Position numbers and translations under genes: made by a program. This document shows, in pieces, positions 1 through 12,370 of a DNA stretch of 64,000 nucleotides; position 1 is the stretch's first letter, and each line of letters starts with the position of its first letter. Source of the stretch: Paraspadella gotoi (taxonomy: Eukaryota > Chaetognatha); NCBI GenBank assembly GCA_051294375.1, contig CM119267.1, positions 13,942,186-14,006,185 of the forward strand, in the 5' to 3' direction. The notes under the pieces are model-generated. The model was given only the letters and a program-made list of their open reading frames with translations, ran no database searches and was not told the origin of the DNA.

Positions 1-770
1 AATAAGAGAGAGAGTGGTGTGAGAGAGGAGAGGAACGACGGAGAGGATGAGAAGGGAGGGAGAGGAAGAAGGAAGGAGTATTGAGAAGGAAGGACACGAG
101 TAAGGAGACTCAATCGCAGGTTACTTAAGGTGGATCACGCGGCTAGGAGGGGAGATAAGAAGAGGAGAGAAGAGAGAGGCAGAAGCAGCGCTCGGGATGC
201 TGCTAGTTAGGAGTAGGTTTGTAGTGTGGCACGATGTACGTTGCATTATATTATGTGTGTAACTTGCTCTCCTCTCTCTCCTCTCTCTCCGATCTTGAAG
301 TCTATCTCTCAGTCTTGCGGGTCTCTCTTATATGTTTACGCTTCTTACAGCCGAGACCAGACGTCAGATTAAGTAAAAACATACTGCGAGATGGCGAGTA
401 AATTGTTTATTTATTATCGGGGCGGGCCATGGATTTCACCGCATTGGGTCACACAATAGACGAATTTGTTATGTATGAATGATTAAGAGACGGTCTTGAC
501 ATGTTGGTTTTGAAAGAATTGCATTTGGTAGATCCACCGCGATTCAAGTAGAGAGAGAGAAGAGTAGCATCGTGAGGGCCTTATAGACGTATTGTATGTA
601 TCGATGTCCATCAGCATGCACGAGAAAGAGTATTCGAGAGAGAGAGTATGAGAGAAGGAGAGAGTAGATGAGAGGATGGAGTGAGAGAGAGGAGAGAGAG
701 AGAGAGAGAGGAGAGAGGAGTAGAAAGAGAGAGAGAGAAGAGAGAGAAGAGAATGGAAAGCACGGAATCT
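1..770. repeat. GA-rich low-complexity region
   Basis: Irregular (GA)n/(GGA)n tracts at 1-200 and 545-770, with a short CT-rich patch near 270-330. No reading frame here looks like a protein. Nothing else seen. Confidence 0.8.
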
Positions 771-3700
771 TATGAAGTCAGTGTAAAGGAAATGGAGTGA
801 GATGATGGGGTGTCAGAAAGGCTACAAAAATTGTTGAAGGCTAAAATGAGGAAATTTATGTGAAATTCTAGTTTTGTGCGGTATATATCATCTATAACAC
901 ATATGTAGTATCGTTACAGGGAATGAAAATGCTATATACTCAGGTCTAACGGTCAATTATTACATACACTCTAATAGTAGCTTTCTCATTCCTATTCCGT
1001 CTTTCCTGCGCTTCCTCTCCTCTTCTCTTGCTCTTCCTTTCTTTCGATTCTCTCTTCTTCCTTCGTCTCTCCCTCCTCTTCTCTATCTCTTCTCTCTGCT
1101 CGTCGTCCAATTCTCCTCTTTCTTCTTCCCGCCTCTACCTCTCTTCGGACCCCAGCGCAGCGTCTGAATCGCATATTCCCCGCCTTCCGCATTTTGGTCT
1201 ATTTCCTTCTTACTTCCAACCGATGAATGTTGCTCGCGCATTTGGTTCCCAATGACACCTCCTAAACCACACTGTTTCTGAGCACAAGTCTCTTCAAAGG
1301 ATGCACGACGAAGTCGGCGGGACGGTGGAAAATGCGTGTATGCGGATCGCGCGCAGCTGTGCGGCGTGCGTCGTTCGTGCGCGGCGGCGCCGTGCTGCAC
1401 TCCGGTGCCGTGGTGCTCATTTAGAATGTCTCTCACTCGGTGAAGAAAGAGAGACGAACCGGCACTAAGAATAGTCAAGCTTTAAGAAATGACATCGCTT
1501 ACGGGAGATCGTTAACTGTTCTGACTGCCGAACCCTTCTCTCCTCATCAAGAGAGTCATCTATCTTACTTTCAAATCTTTTCTGATCTATCTCTCATCTA
1601 TCTAATAGTTCTATTATTATCTCAATCTTAGTGCGAGATCTCTCATCTCGTTCATCTCTATGTATCTGCTCCATATTGCTATTCCCATAGCCACAAGAAT
1701 GAGTTTCCGATGGAGATTTTCAAAGCTATTTACTCTACGATGATACACAGAACCGTCTTGTAATCTCATAGAACTCCGGTCCTACCTTCAATAAAACAAG
1801 CACCATATACTTTCATTTCTCGTCGTCTCTTGAAATCTATTATGAAAGGAACAGTCAGAGTTATTGTGCGTGCCTCGCAGAACAACCGGAAGCTACCAAA
1901 AGTCGGCGAGATATGGTCTACACACACAATGTCGAACTGTTTTCTTCTCTTTGGATTATTTTATCCTTGCATTGGCGTGAGTTTTGCGTAAAGACGATCT
2001 TCGGCCAAGGAAATAATGCGTCTCTCGGGTCGAAATTATGCAACCGTAATAAGTCTTGGAATATATCCAGCATACTCTGTCGGTTTCTAAGGTCTCGGTC
2101 TCCTAGGTAGTTATCGCGAACGTCTAGGGTCTAAATATTATCTGCTTTTCGCACAAACAAACATGGTTAGCTTTTAAGCATCTATACGCAATAAACTCAT
2201 TAGTAATAGTTCTAGCCGTAGCAAATGTAAATCAATATCTATACTGGCTTATAGCTACATAATAATTTTAGTTTGTCATCTGTACCCTGAATGGGCATTC
2301 GAATAAAACGCTTATATAGATTACTTAATCTGTTCAGTTCCGCTTGCTATCCTCGTCCTCATTTTTTCGCATTAAGTAGCCTATGATGCTTCTACTCTTT
2401 CCTCGATTAGCACACATTGTTCTCCTGCAAAACGTCCGGGGATTTCCTGGATCATCCCAGAATTTTTTCATAGTTAATTTTCTTCGTTTCAAAATTTCAA
2501 CGCAAGAATCCCTATTCTTGCACGTTCCTCATGAAGTCTTGGGGCTCTCCCTGATATCCACTTGACATAGTCATCGAAAACGCACCTTTGTTAAAACCCG
2601 AGCGGCCCGAGTGCGACGCGCGGATTTGAGCAATTCACAATGCCAACTGCGCATTACGCCCCGCATCCCCCCAGATACGTCCCTTTGCTACGTGCTCCAT
2701 CCCGGCATCTGCGGGTCGATCAGAAAAAAATTTCTACCCTCAATTTTTCTCTATAAAACAGGTGTTTCAAACTTCTTTCTTTCTATCTTTCAGCTCTTCT
2801 CATCCTGGCTCTTCTCTCCTTCTTCTTCGTTCTCTTTGCTCTCGCCGCGCTCTGGCTACGTCTTCTCTTCATCTCGGTCCTTTCTCTCTCTGCCAGGCTG
2901 AGTAATTTCCTGTCATGCTCATATGGTCTCTACTTGACTCTATCTTTCTGAACCATATTATTATGTTACGCCACTAAGAGAGGTCACAACTATATCCGAT
3001 GAAGCTTATTTCATCTTCGTATTTATTTCGTGGCGACTGGTCTCCCTCTATCTAATCACTCGTTCGCTCTTTGGGACGTTTCCATAACCTTCAATTTTAT
3101 CATCTCAGTATTATCTATCATTACACTTATGTTCTTACGAGATAGTTCCTCATTTTATATCCATCTCTACTTGAGGCTGTATCTCTAAAAATTTCCACAA
3201 ATCCGAACGCTAAAGATCGGTTTATTCTGGATCAACAGTTACACTACTATAGGCCAGGAGAACACCGAAACAGAGAGAGATAAAACATCGATCGCGGGAA
3301 TTCTGAGACTGACGATTTCGTACCACGCATCTATGAAAATATTTGGCAATTTCCCACCCGCAAATACGTTGTTCTTTCTCTCAAGAGTTATTAATAGACG
3401 CAAACACAAGCAGATCAGAGAAAACTAATCTGCTATACAGAGAGCGAACATCTAGCACACAAAACGATCGAACACGTCCGCTCGTGGCGTATAGAATTAC
3501 TAACGATTCACAATTAAGCGCGGAGGACGCACGGGCGAGCTTCACTGGCACTCACATAAGGGCTCTCGTTTCAGGGTTTTCCTGCAGATTCGACTGAGCG
3601 GGTTTTTGAAGAGCACAGAATTTATATACGATCTTCATAGCGCATGTCTTTAAATATAATAACAGAAACGGACACGTTAGTTATTATATATGTGTCTTAA

Positions 3701-3875
3701 TTTCTGATATTTCCTTACTTATTATATGCTTTGCAAAGACAGGCTTAGAGTTCATTATTCTATTTCTATTTCTCTACAAGAATACTCCCATGGTTTTTTT
3801 AAAAAACTTCAATACCTATACTATAATTACATATTAACTTATCACCAATATTAAAACTTATTCTACAACGCGCGA
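771..3875. other. Intergenic, no supported gene
   Basis: A pyrimidine-rich patch lies at about 985-1,140 and a CpG-rich patch at about 1,320-1,420. The rest is mixed AT-rich sequence. Short frames of 60-130 codons exist on both strands, but none has recognisable domains or a convincing splice context. Confidence 0.5.
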
Positions 3876-3900
3876 NNNNNNNNNNNNNNNNNNNNNNNNN
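3876..3900. other. Assembly gap (25 N)
   Basis: Exactly 25 N, followed at once by a TTTC/TTCT-rich polypyrimidine tract. The fixed length suggests a placeholder of unknown true size. Confidence 0.95.
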
Positions 3901-4140
3901 GTCCTCAATCGTTTCTATCCTTTCTTTCTTCTTTCTTTCTTCTTTCTTTCTTTCGTCTCTTTAATTCTTCTGCTTTCTTTCTTCTGTTCTTTCTTTCTTT
4001 CTTTCTTTCTTTCTTTACTGTCCTTTCAATCTTTCTATCCTTTCTTTCTTCTTCTTCTTTCTTTCTTCTTTCTTACTTCTTGCTTTCTTCTTTCTTTCCT
4101 TTCTTCTTCTTGCTTCCTCCCTTTTTCTCTCCAATCCTTT
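3901..4140. repeat. (CTTT)n/(TTCT)n polypyrimidine tract
   Basis: About 240 bp almost purely of C and T, built from TTTC and TTCTT units, directly after a gap. The microsatellite probably caused the gap. Confidence 0.85.
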
Positions 4141-4397
4141 TATTCTGAGTTTTCAATTTATTATCATGCCGTATTAACGTCCATTTCATTTCTCAATCGG
4201 TCCCTCGCCATCTTACTCTCTCTCTCTCTCTCTGTCTCGTCTCTCCTCTCTCTACTCTCCTTTTTCCCGCGCTTTTTTCTGCCCGGCGCTAAACTGCAGC
4301 GCCCGATTAACTAGAAAACAACGCACTCGTTGGCTTTGGCACCGTCCCCCCGCTTCGCCTTGTGGATACTTTATTGCTTCTCGGTTATTGGCCAGGC

Positions 4398-4430
4398 CCA
4401 CCGACGACGACGACGACGACGACGACGAAG
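4398..4430. repeat. (ACG)n trinucleotide repeat
   Basis: Ten near-perfect CGA/ACG units. In one plus frame they read as poly-Arg, but the surrounding 80-codon frame has no other coding sign. Confidence 0.8.
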
Positions 4431-4646
4431 ACAGTCTATTGGCACCCCACGCACGGTCACTAGGCTCTTTTCAGGTTTCCTGGCAGTTCGATCTGACCAA
4501 GTGTTTTGCAAATTATTTTTGACTAAAAAAAAAAAAGCAGAGGCACCGTTGGAACGTTATGTTCGTTTTTAAGTTTGCAAGAGTTAGAGTATATACAGAA
4601 AATAGGTTTTATTTACAACCTAAACGTATACATGACAATCATATAT

Positions 4647-5275
4647 ATAATACGAATCCTAAGAGAAAAAAACCCAGACAACGACGTATAGTATCGAACC
4701 TGCTACTGTTATACAGCGTTGTAAAAAAACAGTAGAACAAATGAAAATATAATATTGCAAAAAAAAACATTATTATAATAAAAACACACAAAAAGAAAAA
4801 AAGAAAACACCTTTGATCGAAAAGTAGAAGTTGTTTGACGAGCTTCTCTCCTTTTGATGGATTAAAATTTAAAAAGAAGATAAAATAAGTTATTGAGTAA
4901 ACACTTCATAAACCTTTAAAAACAAAAATATTATCTACACAAGAGCTAATTAGTATGTTCAGGCGTAGACGACCCGAGCTAAAGATAACGGTCTCGTCTG
5001 CGTCAGTTAGAAATACGAATCTAAAAAACAAAAAACAAACCCAGACAACTATCGTTTCGCCGCTAGTGTTATTAGCAGTCGTTGAGTGACAGATTTTTGC
5101 CATTTTTATAAAAAAAAAGAAAAAAAGAGAAACCTTTCGTTTTTGACAGCTTTTTAGCTTTTATGGTTAAAATTTAAAAAAAGATAAAAAGTTATTGAGT
5201 AAAACATATAAACCTTTAAAAACAAAAGGCGTTATCTCACTAGGATATATTTTCGGCTAACGACCCGACTAAAAA
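4647..5275 (+). repeat. Diverged tandem duplication, about 300-bp unit
   Basis: Two diverged copies lie at about 4,647-4,982 and 5,011-5,275. Shared landmarks in order are TACGAATC, CCCAGACAAC, an A-rich block, AAAATTTAAAAA, GTTATTGAGTAAA, ATAAACCTTTAAAAACAAAA and a closing ACGACCCGA(G)CTAAA. The second copy ends CCCGACTAAAAAT, the same terminal string as at 17,391-17,403, which links it to the ACTAAAAA-ended repeat family seen elsewhere in the window. Confidence 0.6.
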
Positions 5276-6298
5276 TAAAGGTGAGCGCGTGAAAACGAGG
5301 GAAAGACGACGCGTTGAGTCGGCGCCTGCGCAGTGAGCACACACACTCAAAAAAAAGAAAAAAAAAGAAGAAAACCGACGATAAAACTGTTTATAGAAAA
5401 AGAGGAGAGAAGCCGAACGTGAAAAGCTCATAATGCGGCCTTAATGGTCGCGTCCCCTCTTTGTCGATATGGTCCATTTCGAAGCGGGTTGTCAACTTCA
5501 TGGATTTTTCTTTCTTTTTTTTTTTTGCGTTGCGTCGCGATTCACGAAACGGATATTTTTCACTTTTCCTTCATTTTCACTGAATGACGAGCTATTATGA
5601 TTGCGAAACTTCTAGGATTGTTTGAGCAATGAAAGCGTGTTAAGCTATTTTTTTACAATACTTGTTCGTTTTCCGAAGCAAATGCATCATTTTAACTCGT
5701 AAAAAATAAAAAATGATTTTTTCTGATATATATATGCGCGCGCGGACAACATTCGTTTGCTTTACTCCTTCCCCGCTTATCTCATTTTATTTCATTAAAT
5801 TTTAACAAGACCCGACAACATCACATCCATATTCCATAATGTCGCTCAATAAACCCCGTTGAGACTTGGTTTTTGAAAGCCCTTCACTTGAGGGATTTCT
5901 GGCGAACCAGAGCCTCACAAAAATCGACCGACCGCTCTCACGACCTTACCGAGGTATTGTTCACTCTCCGACTCACAGACTCGCAGATAAAAAGGGACTG
6001 TCGTCACCAGAGCAGTCGCCAACGCTCCGCCCAAGTCTGGAAATCCCGCCCTCCGCAATTATAATTCGCGTTCATAATTCAGAGGCGCCGTTGCTTGGCA
6101 ACGTCTCCCTCTTCGCCAGGCCTTGATGATCCCAAGGCTGCGACGAATACGACGACGAAAACGACGACCGTGCTGCTGATGGAACGAGAGAAAAATTTCA
6201 TAGAAATCTATGAAAAATGAAATAGCGGCAAAGGCGAGGGATGTCATTGCGCGGTGCAAACGTCGGACTGAATGAGAAGAGAAATACACCTGAAACAA
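5276..6298. other. Intergenic with an X-box-like site
   Basis: No supported gene. An 86-codon plus frame at 5,866-6,126 has balanced composition but no recognisable domain. An RFX-like palindrome lies at 6,090-6,102 (separate entry). Confidence 0.5.
6090..6102 (+). promoter_or_regulatory. RFX X-box-like palindrome
   Basis: GTTGCTTGGCAAC: two inverted half-sites in X-box geometry (GTNRCC, 0-3 spacer, RGYAAC). The right half matches the consensus exactly and the left half has one mismatch (T for the last C). RFX factors bind such sites upstream of ciliary genes in animals. No neighbouring gene could be assigned, so the function is inference. Confidence 0.35.
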
Positions 6299-6690
6299 NN
6301 NNNNNNNNNNNNNNNNNNNNNNNNNNNNNNNNNNNNNNNNNNNNNNNNNNNNNNNNNNNNNNNNNNNNNNNNNNNNNNNNNNNNNNNNNNNNNNNNNNNN
6401 NNNNNNNNNNNNNNNNNNNNNNNNNNNNNNNNNNNNNNNNNNNNNNNNNNNNNNNNNNNNNNNNNNNNNNNNNNNNNNNNNNNNNNNNNNNNNNNNNNNN
6501 NNNNNNNNNNNNNNNNNNNNNNNNNNNNNNNNNNNNNNNNNNNNNNNNNNNNNNNNNNNNNNNNNNNNNNNNNNNNNNNNNNNNNNNNNNNNNNNNNNNN
6601 NNNNNNNNNNNNNNNNNNNNNNNNNNNNNNNNNNNNNNNNNNNNNNNNNNNNNNNNNNNNNNNNNNNNNNNNNNNNNNNNNNNNNNNNNN
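6299..6690. other. Assembly gap (392 N)
   Basis: Run of N. Reading frames crossing it are artefacts. Confidence 0.95.
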
Positions 6691-8099
6691 CATTTCCTGA
6701 ATTTAAATCTTTGATGTGCGCAAAGAAAAAGGGTTGATGACATTGGACTGGATTACGCAAAATTTCGCATCATTATAGGCATCATTATACATTGCATAAA
6801 AATGTTACAAAACTTAATTACTTTTTCATTTTTTATCAAGAAGATTACTTTTTCTGATCCGGCGATTTATGGGGTCAAAAAAATAAAATTAGATTAAAAT
6901 AAAGTTTTAATTAACATTTAGTTTTGTTTCGTCGGTTTATATTTAGAGTAAGGAATGTTTGTTCGTGTTGCATTTGTATCATAATTTGATTTGAATAAAA
7001 CACCTCATTATTCAAGCGTTCAACAAAGAGCCCATATATTGGCATTCTCCATAACTCCGAACTTCTCTTTCTTTCTCTCTTGCCTTCTGCTTGTTGCTTC
7101 TCGCTCTCCTTCCTCCCCCATGACTCCATTTGGGTCAAAGCATTGACGCCGTCGGCCGCCCTCGGCCGCCCTCGGCCGCCGTCGCTCGCCTCGGTCCATC
7201 AATGGACCATTTTTTTGTTTTCTTTCGTTTCCGAAAAAATGAAAGGGGGAAAAAGAGGAGAGAAAAGAATGGAAGAAAATAAAAAGAAAGCTTAAAGAAG
7301 AAGAGAAGGTGACAGGGGCAGTCAGAGGTAGGTAAGAAATTCATTCCATATTTACAAAGATACCAAATACTGTAAGAAAAGATTAAAAAAAAACACAACA
7401 AAACAAAACAAAAACAAATTATAAATGCTTAGATTTCATTTTTGAAGACTTTGCTATTGCCGAGCAGCGCGCCATTTTCTCTTCGACTGACTTATTGTGT
7501 TTATTTCCCATTCGAGTGGTCACTGACCATTGGGCCATTTACTCGATAATAATATTCTTTATGAGCTTCGAACAACTCGTTCGATCTTTCATCAAAAGCT
7601 TCTTCTTTTTTTTTCACCATTTTTTTTTTGGAGCGGAAGCGGAAATGGGTCTCGCCGCTCTCCTCTCTTCATCCCACGCTTTGTTTTTCTTTGTTCATTC
7701 ATCGCGTCTCATTCATTCATTCATTCCCTCATTCATTCCCGCCATTCACACGAATCGATCCTTTTCTCGTTTTCCGTTCGGTCAACCAAATCTCTCGATC
7801 GGCCTTTCGTCCCCATTCTTTCCAGTTAAATTACTGTGCGATTCCTTTGTTTTGATTCCAGTTGAAGGATCACAACATTTTTATTTACTTAGTTGCATTT
7901 GAGCGATTGCATTTGAACGACTGTAAAAAAAAAATAGGAACAATTTTAAGGTGTTTCGCTGGCATTCTTTACATATATGCATCCTGTGGTGAGTACCCAT
8001 TTTTAGTATATTCGCATATGCATTCAAAAAGTCTAATGTTACAGCACCTATATGAGAGTCAGCAAGGATGATATAAAATATAGTGTGGCCAACTAAAGA

Positions 8100-8160
8100 A
8101 CATACAGACAGACCGACCGACGCTCAAATTTCTTATCGCGAGCGTAAGAGGCGCAACTAA
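8100..8160 (+). mobile_element. Partial MITE-like repeat, right end
   Basis: A GACAGACCGACCGAC tract followed by a short spacer and the terminus AGGCGCAACTAAAAA matches the right-hand module of the copies at 17.8 and 34.0 kb. The left part is missing or unrecognisable. Confidence 0.45.
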
Positions 8161-9226
8161 AAAGCGAATAAAAAACCCCTACAGGTTTGAAGAAAGAACC
8201 CCCTCCGAAATGCAGGGCGATAAACTCTGTTTTTCAGGACGACAATCACTTCGGGGAGTGGAAGGAGAGAGAGAGGAGGGGGGGGAATAATTTGGAGGGA
8301 CATCGAAGGAATTTTCAACGCGTGGGAGTGGATGAGAGCGAGTGGGCGAAGGGAAGTGGGTGGCAGATGGTTGTAAAGGAGGTGGTGGGCGGGCGAAGGG
8401 ACAGCAGTGATAAGGGGGCGGAGAGGATCGTGATTAGAAGAGGCGCCGTTATGAGAATTTGTGGCGCGCCGGGATTTTTTTTCTCTTTTCTCTCTCTTCT
8501 CTTCTCTTCTCTCTTTTCCGAAACATCAGTGGCGCCATTGGCTTGAACCGTGTCGAGTTTCGGAAGAGCGTTGCGCGTCGATCCCCTCGCTTTAATGCGC
8601 TCGACTCGTGGAACGGAGTCTACGGATCAATTAATCAGGAACAGGACTGTTGAATACGGACGTAAAGTCGCAGTAGAAATCTTAATTAATGAAAGGCGAT
8701 TGTTGAAAAAGTTCAGGTAGATGTTTACCGAATCACAGTATAACCTGACTTTCCAAAAAACACTCGGCTATCCGGAACAACGTTAACTTTTATCTACCGT
8801 TTTCTGCATTTAAATAAAAAAATTGAGAGAATGAAATTGAAAAAATATACAAATGTTTTCGAATCCATGTAAAGTCGTCCGAAAAACACACACGCACCAA
8901 AAAAGAAGAAATCCTACTACTTTTTTTTTTTAACTGCATCGACTGTAAAACGCAACAGTCGCAACAACCAGCCTACTTTTTAACTGCATCGAGGCTGAGA
9001 TCTTCGTGGGCGGAAAGGGAGAGAGAGAGAGAGGGAGAGGGGGGTAAGTTTAGACGGGCAGAGACAGGGGGGCGTATATAGGGGCAGAACGGTTCCTGCC
9101 AAACATGGTAATGAAGCATCTGAAGCAGACTCAAGGTTGCAGGGCCATCGCATGACACAAGTTTGAAGGAGGACCGAAAGGGGAACGAAGGGGGGGGAAA
9201 AGGGGGGCGGAGGTGGCGGAATACGA

Positions 9227-9268
9227 AGGAATTAAAAAGGAAGGAATTAAAAAGGAAGGAATTAAAAC
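9227..9268 (+). repeat. Three-copy 15-bp tandem repeat
   Basis: The unit GGAATTAAAAAGGAA occurs three times in tandem, the last copy truncated. Confidence 0.8.
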
Positions 9269-10490
9269 CTGTTTCTGTCGAAAGGTGGCGGGGCAGGGTG
9301 AAAGGGGGAGAAAGAGGTATCGTACAGAAATTACCCCCCCAAAAAATATAAGGTCACTCCCACGAGCTTGTTTCTTGTCCCAAATTCGCTCGTCGATTTG
9401 CGAACAATGTACAGAAAAAAGATTGGTTGTCGCTCTGGACACAAAATCGATTGACAACTCCCGAACCCCGACCCTCCCAAAAAAACTAACAACAAAAAAG
9501 AAGAAGGTCATCGGATCTCGAGCGAAACGTCAGCGTCTAGAGTTGGGTCGAAGTTAGAAAGTGAGATTTAAAGAAATCGGAGAAAAGGACAACAAAAGGA
9601 GACAATTTGAAGGAGAGACTAGAATGGGAGAAAAAGTAGGACCGGGAAAGGAGTGGGGACTGCGGTATTGGGGTTTGGGGACTGGATTCAGTGGTACGTG
9701 GATTGAAGTTGCAGTAAAGGGTGGAACGGCTTTAGACCCTAAAGATGGGGAAAGATAAAAGTGGAGAGATATCTGGTTTCCTCTCTCATCTCTCTCTCCT
9801 CTCTCTCTCTTGTCTTCTTCTCTCCGTCTCTCTCTCCTCTCTCTCTCCTCACTCTCTCCGTCTCTGCCACTCTCTCGTTCTTCCTTCCTCACTTTGCGAT
9901 CATCCTCGCGGCTCTGCATTTGGACCAAGAAACGTTATTTTAGACCAACGGCGCTATGACCCGGTGTATACCGTACAGCGTGGTTTAGTGAGGATTCGTT
10001 GGGGGGGGGGGTCGGAATTGGGATAAGCGTCGGATGTATTAGCCGGGTGGCGCTCATAGCAAAGGAGAGCGAGCATGACGAGAAAAAAAGGACATGGAAG
10101 GGCCGAGGGGAGAGAGAAAAGGGGGAGGGAGGAAAGGGGGGCGAGGAAAGGAGAGGAAAGGGAGAAGAAGGGGGAGAGGGAAAGGGGGAGGATGAAAGAA
10201 GGAGGAGAAGGGAAAGGGGAGGAGGAGGGAAAGGAGGGGAGGGAAGGGAGAGAGGGGAGAGAGGAGAAGGGGAGGGGGGATGAAAGGGGGAGGGGGGAGG
10301 AAAGGGGGAGGAGAGGAAAGGGGGAGAGAAGAAAAGAAAGGAGGGAGAAGAGGAAAGGGGGAAGGGAGGAAAGGGGAGGAAGGGAGGAAATAAGAATTAT
10401 TGAAGGGAGGGAGACGGAAAGGGAGGGTCAAGGAGAAGGAAGGAGGGAGGAGGAAAGGGGAGGAGGGGAAAAAGGGGGAGAAGAGGAAAG

Positions 10491-10515
10491 NNNNNNNNNN
10501 NNNNNNNNNNNNNNN
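10491..10515. other. Assembly gap (25 N)
   Basis: 25 N placed between the two copies of the duplicated unit, inside purine-only repeat. Confidence 0.95.
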
Positions 10516-10669
10516 CCAAAATGGGGAGAAAAAGTAGGACCGGAAAGGAGTGGGGACTGCGGTTATTGGGGTACTGGGATGATCAGTGGGTCGGTTGAAG
10601 TTGCAGTAAAGGGTGGAACGGCTTCAGACCCTAAAGATGGGGAAAGATAAAAGTGGAGAGATATCTGGT

Positions 10670-10680
10670 TCTCTCTCTCT

Positions 10681-10736
<56 letters not shown>

Positions 10737-10745
10737 CTCTCTCTC
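10670..10745. repeat. (CT)n microsatellite
   Basis: About 75 bp of mostly pure CT dinucleotide between the unique block and the purine minisatellite. The matching first copy at 9,780-9,880 is interrupted. Confidence 0.85.
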
Positions 10746-12370
10746 TTCTCTCCTAGCTCTTCTTCCAAACTCCTCGCGGCTCTGATTTGGACCAAGATAC
10801 GTTATCTTAGACCAAGCGGCGCTTGACCCGGTGTTACTCCGGTACAGGTGAGTTTAGTGGATTCGTGGGGGGGGGGGTGGTGAATTGGAGAAAGCGTCGG
10901 GATGTTTAGCGGTGGGCGTCATAGCAGGAGAGCAGAAGCATGACGAGAAAAAGAAGACATGGAAGGGCCGAGGGGAGAGAAAAAGGGGAGGAGGAGGGGA
11001 GGGAGGAAAGGGGAGGGAGGGAAAGGGAGAGAGAAAGGGGAGAGGGGAAAGGGGGAGGATGAATAGGGGGAGAGGGAAAGGGGAGGAGGAAGGGGGAGGA
11101 GGAAGGGAGAGGGAAAGGGGGAGGGATGAAAGGAGGGACGGGAAGAAGGCGGAGAGGAATAGGGAGGAGGGAGGAAGGGAGGAGGGGAGGAAAAGGGGGA
11201 GAGGAAGGGGAGGGAGAAAAGGGAGAGGGAAAGGGGAGGGAGGGAAGGGGAGGTGAGGAAAGGGGGAGAGGGAAAGGGCGGAGGAGAAAGGGGGAGAAGG
11301 AAAGGGGGAGGGGGAAAGGGGCGAGGGAAAGGGGGAGAGGGAAAGGGGAGGAGGAAAGGGGGAGGGAGGAAAGGGGAGGGAGGAAAGGGAGGGGGAAAGG
11401 GGTGAGGGAGGAAGGGGGGAGATGAGGAAAGGGGAGAGAGGAAAGGGGAGGGAGGAAAGGGGAGGATGAAAGGGGGATTGAGGGAAGGGGAGGGAGAAAA
11501 GGGGGAGGATGGAAAGGGGCGGAGGGGAAAGGGGGAGGATGGAAGGGTGAGAGGGATAAGGGGAGGAGGAAAGGGGGAGAGAGGAAAGGGGAGAGAGGAA
11601 AGGGGAGGAGGAAAGGGGGAGGGAGGAAAGGGGAGGGAGGAAAGGGGAAGAGGAAAGGGGGAGGAGAAAGGGGAGAGAGGAAAGGGGGAGTAAGGAAAGG
11701 GGGAGGTGAGATAAGGGGGGGGGAGAGAGTAAGGGGGAGAGGAAGGAGAGGGATGATAAGGTGGGATGAGGAAAGGGGGAGTGAGGAAAGGACTGGAGGA
11801 AAGGGGATGACAGTGAAAGGGGAGGGAAAAGGGAGAGGGAGAAAGGGGAGAGGAGGAAAGGCAGAGAGTGAAAAGGGGAGAGAGGAAAGGGGGAGAGAGG
11901 AAAGGGGAGAGAGGAAAGGGAGGGATGAAAAGCGGAGAAGGGAAAGGGGGAGAGGGAAAGGGGGAGTACAGCGAAAGGGATGACAGAAACGGGAACCGGG
12001 AGCGAAGGAAGGTTCTCACCGATTGATTGGTCCGAGGCATTAAAAACGGTCGTGCTCGAGATAAAAAAAAAGGAGGAAAGGAGATTTAAAGAGAAAGGAG
12101 ACAAAATAAGGAGAGAAGCAACTGGAACAAAAAGGAAACGTATACGTCGTATAGGTATAGAAAAAATGATATGTTTGAAGTTTTGCTTGAGGCAACAAAA
12201 AATTCGCTTGCGCTGAGATTTTTAATGATTTTGATCAACTGTCAACCCATTAATAACTCAAGCACTCGTGGACCTGAATTTTTACTTTATTTACATATTT
12301 AATCAACACGCCTAAAAAAAGGAGAGACGTCGCTATAAAACTGTTTTCGTATCCAACGGGGAATTAATAA

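Larger units (their letters stand above)
6691..9610. other. Intergenic, no supported gene
   Basis: Contains short low-complexity patches: GGCCGCCCTC repeats at 7,150-7,190, CATT repeats at 7,695-7,745 and a GA-rich run at 9,015-9,045. The fragment at about 8,100-8,163 ends GGCGCAACTAAAAA and is a partial copy of the MITE-like family. A TATA-like GTATATAG occurs at about 9,073. No protein family recognised. Confidence 0.5.
10075..11990 (+). repeat. Purine-only GGGGA/GAAAGG minisatellite
   Basis: Two blocks (about 10,075-10,490 and 10,935-11,990) are almost entirely A and G on the plus strand. They are built from a loose 11-14 bp unit resembling GAGGAAAGGGGGA. The antisense frames of several hundred codons (Pro/Ser/Leu/Phe-rich) are by-products of the missing pyrimidines and are not genes. 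Confidence 0.9.
9620..11995 (+). repeat. Duplicated unit flanking a 25-N gap
   Basis: The segment from about 9,624 (GAGAAAAAGTAGGACCGG) recurs from about 10,520 in the same order. It holds the GTTGCAGTAAAGGGTGGAACGG block, the CTAAAGATGGGGAAAGATAA block, a CT microsatellite, the CTCGCGGCTCTG block, a poly-G run, and GAAGGGCCGAGGGGAGAGA leading into a purine-only minisatellite. Copies differ largely by one-base indels. The 25-N gap at 10,491-10,515 lies at the junction, so this may be an unmerged allele or assembly duplication rather than a genomic one. Confidence 0.75.

Noticed and set aside
6059-6760. Frames crossing runs of N (also at 40.1, 47.8, 49.2 and 52.2 kb)
   Set aside because: The open length is an artefact of untranslatable N.
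10854-12104. Minus-strand frames of 416 and 373 codons, Pro/Ser/Leu/Phe-rich
   Set aside because: They lie on purine-only minisatellite, where two antisense frames stay open simply because pyrimidine-only codons contain no stop. No domain.
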